Part shown: positions 60,582 to 64,000 of the stretch, in pieces
Layout of the letters: every line of letters starts with the position of its first letter
Numbering within the stretch: position 1 is the first letter of the stretch
Origin: Caproicibacter fermentans
Lineage (GTDB): Bacteria; Bacillota; Clostridia; Oscillospirales; Acutalibacteraceae
DNA length: 64,000 bases
Direction of reading: 5' to 3'
Assembly (NCBI RefSeq): GCF_009746625.1
Contig: NZ_VWXL01000047.1
Coordinates: 120,066 to 184,065 of the forward strand
Notes under the pieces: model-generated
Told to the model about the DNA's origin: nothing
Seen by the model: only the letters and a program-made list of their open reading frames with translations
The model's database searches: none
Made by a program: the position numbers and the translations under genes

Positions 60582-61055
60582 ATGCAGGAAGATATTGAAC
60601 GCCGGACGGTTGCCCTATCTGTCAATGCTACAAAACTGACGGGCCGGACGCTGGCAAAGGTGCTGGCGGCAGCACTCCGGCAGATACAAAAGGGCCATCA
60701 GAAGCGGCAGACCCCGCAGGGCAGACAGAGCGTAAAAAAGTTGATGAACCACGGCGTTTCTACAAACAGTCTTGACCTGTCCGGGGATACGAAGCTCTTT
60801 GACCGTGTGGCCCGAAAGTACAATGTAGATTATGCTTTTCACAAAACCGGGCCGGATAAATATTTGTTATTCTTCAAGGCCGGGCAGGCTGACGCTATTA
60901 CCGCCTGTTTTGGCGAATATACAAAGCTGGTGCTGAACCGGGGCAAGAGCCGCCACCCCTCTATTCTGAAACAGTTAAAAGCCTTTGCCGACAGGGAGCG
61001 CACCAAACCGCGACAAAAGGAACGAAAACGGGAGGTGGTGCGGAATGAACGATAA
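60582..61055 (+). CDS. PcfB-family conjugation protein (DUF3801)
   Basis: 157 residues. LSVNATKLTGRTLAKVLAAA, KLFDRVARKYNVDYAFHKTG and LLFFKAGQADAITACF fit PcfB, the accessory protein encoded just before the VirD4-type coupling protein in Firmicute conjugation modules. Overlaps the coupling-protein gene by 11 bases. Confidence 0.88.
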   Translation: MQEDIERRTVALSVNATKLTGRTLAKVLAAALRQIQKGHQKRQTPQGRQSVKKLMNHGVSTNSLDLSGDTKLFDRVARKYNVDYAFHKTGPDKYLLFFKAGQADAITACFGEYTKLVLNRGKSRHPSILKQLKAFADRERTKPRQKERKREVVRNER

Positions 61056-62655
61056 AATCCGTAGATATGTGATTCCCAATGTTCCCTATCTGTTGGTGCT
61101 GTGGTTCTGTCTGAAGCTCGGCACAGCCTACCGCCTTGCGGCAGGTGCAGACTTCGGAAATAAACTGGTTGGCATGATAAAGACTATAAGCCCGGCGTTT
61201 GCTTCATTTGCGCCGGGCTTTGTGCTGTCCGATTGGCTCATTGGCCTTGCCGGGGCGGTCATACTCCGGCTGGTGGTATGGTATAAGGTAAAAAACGCAA
61301 AAAAGTTTCGGAGGGATGTGGAATATGGCTCGGCCCGGTGGGGAACGGCAAAGGACATCAAGCCCTTTATCGACCCAAAATTCAGCAACAACGTGATACT
61401 AACCGGGACAGAGCTTCTTACCATGAATACCCGACCCGCCAATCCCGCCAACGCCCGAAACCTTAACTGCTGTATCATAGGCTCCAGCGGAAGCGGGAAA
61501 ACTCGCTTTTGGCTGACCCCACAGCTTTTACAGGCTCATTCGTCCTATGTGGTGGTTGACCCAAAGGGCGGCATTTTAGAGCAGGTCGGCTCTTTTCTGA
61601 AAAAGCAGGGCTACAAAATCAAGGTATTCAATTCCATTGATTTTGCCCGGTCAATGCACTATAACCCGCTGGCCTACTTAAAGACGGAAAGCGATATTTT
61701 GAAGTTTGTAAACGCTCTGATTGAGAACACAAAGGGCGACGGTAAAGAGGGTGATCCATTCTGGACGAAAGCAGAAACCTTGCTTTATTGTGCTTTAATC
61801 GGCTATATCGTCCTTGAGGGGCCGGAGGAAGAACGCCATATCAATACCCTAGTGGATATGCTGAACAGCATGGAAACAAGGGAAGATGATGAAAATTTCA
61901 AGAACGCCGTGGACTATATGTTCCTTGGCTTGGAAAAGCGCAATCCCAACCATTTTGCGGTGCGCCAGTATAAAAAATTCAAGCTCGCCAGCGGGAAAAC
62001 CTCGAAAAGTATCCTGATTTCCTGCGGAGCCAGACTTGCCCCATTTGATATTGGACAGCTCCGGGAGATTATGAGCTATGATGAAATGGAACTTGACCGC
62101 ATGGGCGATAAGAAAACCGCCACCTTCTTCATCATCAGCGACACCAATACGACCTACAACTTTATTGTTGCCCTTGCTTTTTCGCAGATGTTCAATCTTT
62201 TGTGTGAACGGGCTGACAGCAAATACGGCGGCAGGCTCCCCCATCATGTAAGGGTATTATGGGACGAAGCCGCCAACACGGGACAGGTTCCGCAATTGGA
62301 AAAATTGGTTGCCGTTATCCGCTCCCGCGAAATATCCTTATGCCTGTTTTTACAGGCGCAAAGCCAGCTCAAAGCCTTATATAAAGACCACGCTGAAACC
62401 ATTATGGGGAATATGGACAGCGTGATTTTTCTTGGTGGGCGGGAACATTCCACCATCAAGGAGCTGTCGGAGGTTTTGGGGAAAGAAACCATTTCCATGC
62501 AGACGGAAAGCCGGACGCGGGGCCAGTCAGAAAGCTACGGACAAAATCTGCAACGGCTTGGCAAGGATGTGCCATACTTGTTCGTGAAGAGTTCGGTTGC
62601 CCACAAAATTTACGGACAGGGACACGATCAATTGGACTCTTCGCGGAGGTGCTAA
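61045..62655 (+). CDS. VirD4/TraG-type coupling protein, C-terminally truncated
   Basis: 536 residues. Two N-terminal membrane helices, then a hexameric ATPase: Walker A GSSGSGKTRFWL (about 149), VVDPKGGILEQVG, Walker B RVLWDEAANTGQVPQ. It links the relaxosome to the type IV secretion channel. Normal members run on after NLQRLGKD for several tens of residues; here that point (about 62560) is followed by an unrelated 28-residue tail and stop. ATG 61045 chosen within the pcfB end. Confidence 0.88.
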   Translation: MNDKIRRYVIPNVPYLLVLWFCLKLGTAYRLAAGADFGNKLVGMIKTISPAFASFAPGFVLSDWLIGLAGAVILRLVVWYKVKNAKKFRRDVEYGSARWGTAKDIKPFIDPKFSNNVILTGTELLTMNTRPANPANARNLNCCIIGSSGSGKTRFWLTPQLLQAHSSYVVVDPKGGILEQVGSFLKKQGYKIKVFNSIDFARSMHYNPLAYLKTESDILKFVNALIENTKGDGKEGDPFWTKAETLLYCALIGYIVLEGPEEERHINTLVDMLNSMETREDDENFKNAVDYMFLGLEKRNPNHFAVRQYKKFKLASGKTSKSILISCGARLAPFDIGQLREIMSYDEMELDRMGDKKTATFFIISDTNTTYNFIVALAFSQMFNLLCERADSKYGGRLPHHVRVLWDEAANTGQVPQLEKLVAVIRSREISLCLFLQAQSQLKALYKDHAETIMGNMDSVIFLGGREHSTIKELSEVLGKETISMQTESRTRGQSESYGQNLQRLGKDVPYLFVKSSVAHKIYGQGHDQLDSSRRC

Positions 62656-62692
62656 AGAGAACGGCATACCAACAAGAAAAGGAGTGACCGCA

Positions 62693-63046
62693 ATGGCAGA
62701 TCTGGCCTATTCCCGCTGCGGAGATTTCTACATTCCTGACTTGGCTCTTACCGGTCAGCCGGACAAGCCTATCGGCAAATACGGGCGCATGAGAAAACGA
62801 TATTTGCGAGAACACCGCCCTTGCTTGTATAGCAGCCTGATTTTGAGCGAAAAACTGTACCCGCACTTACTGGAAATCGACGAAACGGCAAACCGCAGGC
62901 TTGAAAGAATAATGCCGGAATTGATGAAATCAGTAGGTGTAACAGAGCGGTTGAAAGCCAGCGATCCCATGAAATGGGTTGGCCTGATGAACACGTTAAG
63001 GGCGCAGGCCGAAGAAATAATCTTGTCAGAATTAATCTATGTATAA
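62693..63046 (+). CDS. TnpV-like transposon-encoded protein
   Basis: 117 residues. YIPDLALTGQPDKPIGKYGR, MRKRYLREHRPCLYSSLILS and the late AEEIILSELIYV match TnpV of Tn4451/Tn4453-type elements. Its biochemical role is not established. AAAAGGAG precedes ATG 62693. Placed right after the broken coupling-protein gene, so it marks the insertion of a second element. Confidence 0.85.
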   Translation: MADLAYSRCGDFYIPDLALTGQPDKPIGKYGRMRKRYLREHRPCLYSSLILSEKLYPHLLEIDETANRRLERIMPELMKSVGVTERLKASDPMKWVGLMNTLRAQAEEIILSELIYV

Positions 63047-63049
63047 TGG

Positions 63050-63187
63050 GTGGATTATATTACGACAAAAGAAGCAGCGAAAAATTTGGGAATTACAGAC
63101 AGAATGGTAGTGTACCATTGCTCTGCCAGACGGTTTAAGGGAGCTAAAAGAAACGGGAAATACCATGGCTTGTTCCCGCTGACTTGA
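63050..63187 (+). CDS. Short HTH (excisionase-like) protein, 45 aa, probably truncated
   Basis: GTG 63050, three bases after tnpV: DYITTKEAAKNLGITDRMVV, then a GAKRNGKYHGLFPLT end. This is the AlpA/excisionase-type HTH with its wing; relatives usually continue with WLIPKDA and a tail, missing here. The stop overlaps the beginning of the 88-bp direct repeat. Confidence 0.55.
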   Translation: MDYITTKEAAKNLGITDRMVVYHCSARRFKGAKRNGKYHGLFPLT

Positions 63188-63271
63188 TCGAGCAATATTC
63201 AATTTTTCTGGTTTTGCTTAACGAAAAAAGCTGAAACCGTATCGGTCACCAAAAATGGTATTGCTTAGAAC
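63184..63271. repeat. 88-bp direct repeat, left copy
   Basis: Aligns without gaps to 63913-64000, 79 of 88 positions identical and eight of nine differences transitions. The core 35 bases are identical. It contains GGTTTTGCTT paired with AAGCTGAAACC across AACGAAAA. Confidence 0.9.
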
Positions 63272-63382
63272 ATCGCGTTATGAAACGCGAAAAGCCGGAG
63301 TAGCCAACACCATTCGATGCAGGTACCCCGACCATTTTGCATGAACATTTTACAAATGCTTTTGAAGGAAGACGTAACCCTA

Positions 63383-63775
63383 CTATGAATCATTCCGCTT
63401 AATATGGATAATTGACTTTATTGAATTATATATTCCCAATAATGCTTCCGGAATGAACAGGAAGTAGATTCTGTCTATCCATCTTCCCTTAGGGTATGAA
63501 AAAGCCTTACCAGTTATTGTTTCTGCTATTCCACTGACGATGAATAACAAGACAATAGATACTAAAATGGCTATTACAAATTGTTTTTTATTTTGATTCA
63601 TACTGTCTGGAACGACTTTATAAGTCTCTATAAGAACAAAGACTCCTAACAAAAGAAAAAGCCAAAGGAACGGTGCATTTAACTGCAGAGCCAATTCTCC
63701 TGACCAAACAAATATAAAAGCTACATGATATAAGATGGATATTATCAGGGCAATACATTTTGCGGTCTGATTCAT
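63383..63775 (-). CDS. Small membrane protein, 130 aa, unknown
   Basis: Four predicted membrane helices (about 7-27, 34-50, 66-86, 103-120) with a connecting loop GKAFSYPKGRWIDR. No family recognised. AGGTGAT lies before ATG 63775. AT-rich compared with the conjugative genes. It is the only gene between the two 88-bp repeats and runs against its neighbours, like a cassette cargo. Confidence 0.6.
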   Translation of the reverse strand: MNQTAKCIALIISILYHVAFIFVWSGELALQLNAPFLWLFLLLGVFVLIETYKVVPDSMNQNKKQFVIAILVSIVLLFIVSGIAETITGKAFSYPKGRWIDRIYFLFIPEALLGIYNSIKSIIHIKRNDS

Positions 63776-63912
63776 AAACGATCACCTACTAAGTTTACCA
63801 AAATTCATGGTATGGACATAATATTCTTATCGAATTATTCAAGATTGTTCCATCTTACCTAGTTAATGAGCAAGGCTACTACAAAACTTTCATCTTGTAA
63901 TAGCCTCTTCAT

Positions 63913-64000
63913 TTGATTGAACAATACTCAACTTTTCTGGTTTTGCTTAACGAAAAAAGCTGAAACCATGTCAGTCACCAAAAATGGTATTACGTAGAAC
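63913..64000. repeat. 88-bp direct repeat, right copy
   Basis: Second copy of the repeat at 63184-63271, in the same orientation; it reaches the end of the window and may continue. Confidence 0.9.

Overview
The window reads as a chromosomal segment of a spore-forming, anaerobic, low- to mid-GC Firmicute. I infer a clostridial lineage, probably Oscillospiraceae-like. The basis is a CwlJ-type spore hydrolase next to a GerQ-like coat protein, strong AGGAGG ribosome-binding sites with frequent TTG/GTG starts, DegV, LevR-type regulation, a 2-enoate reductase and Tn4451/Tn1549-type mobile DNA. No rRNA, tRNA or CRISPR array was seen.

Layout. 1-7.3 kb: an MFS carrier, then an ATP-grasp ligase with a lysine 2,3-aminomutase homologue, a polar amino-acid ABC importer and a DMT/YdcZ protein. 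7.3-10.5 kb: a minus-strand operon of SCP2-like protein, iron alcohol dehydrogenase and aldehyde dehydrogenase. 10.6-15.4 kb: a complete branched-chain amino-acid (Liv) ABC operon. 15.6-16.6 kb: GerQ-like and CwlJ-like spore genes. 17.1-22.1 kb: a two-component system with a FtsX-type ABC exporter of AT-richer composition, with an intrinsic terminator overlapping the start of the ATPase gene. 22.2-24.6 kb: FGGY sugar kinase and BtpA-family protein. 25.3-31.6 kb: DegV, enoate reductase, an MBL hydrolase/TetR divergent pair and small unknowns. 31.7-37.7 kb: a second two-component system whose kinase is split by a frameshift in an A7 tract, then an SGNH lipoprotein, an MBOAT acyltransferase, a truncated DHHW protein and a PdaA-like deacetylase.

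38.3-48.4 kb is the most coherent catabolic locus: a phosphotriesterase-like (probably sugar-lactone-phosphate) lactonase, a LevR-like sigma-54 activator, an exact -24/-12 promoter, a KDPG-type aldolase, galactitol-type PTS EIIA/EIIB/EIIC, a DgoD-like dehydratase and a private EI and HPr. No kinase gene is present. The model I favour is that the PTS supplies the phosphate and lactonase, dehydratase and aldolase finish a phosphorylated Entner-Doudoroff-like route.

48.7-64 kb is accessory: a GNAT protein, a decayed serine-recombinase element, a Fic protein, an ABC exporter operon with a 5'-truncated second permease, then a conjugative-element fragment (ParB, DUF4406-like, ArdA, DUF6674-like, PcfB, a C-terminally truncated VirD4/TraG) and TnpV. 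This fragment carries four copies of a 25-bp palindrome, always between genes, and a large nested hairpin before the ArdA pair. An 88-bp direct repeat at the right end brackets a lone membrane-protein gene. These non-coding structures are the best candidates for something undescribed.
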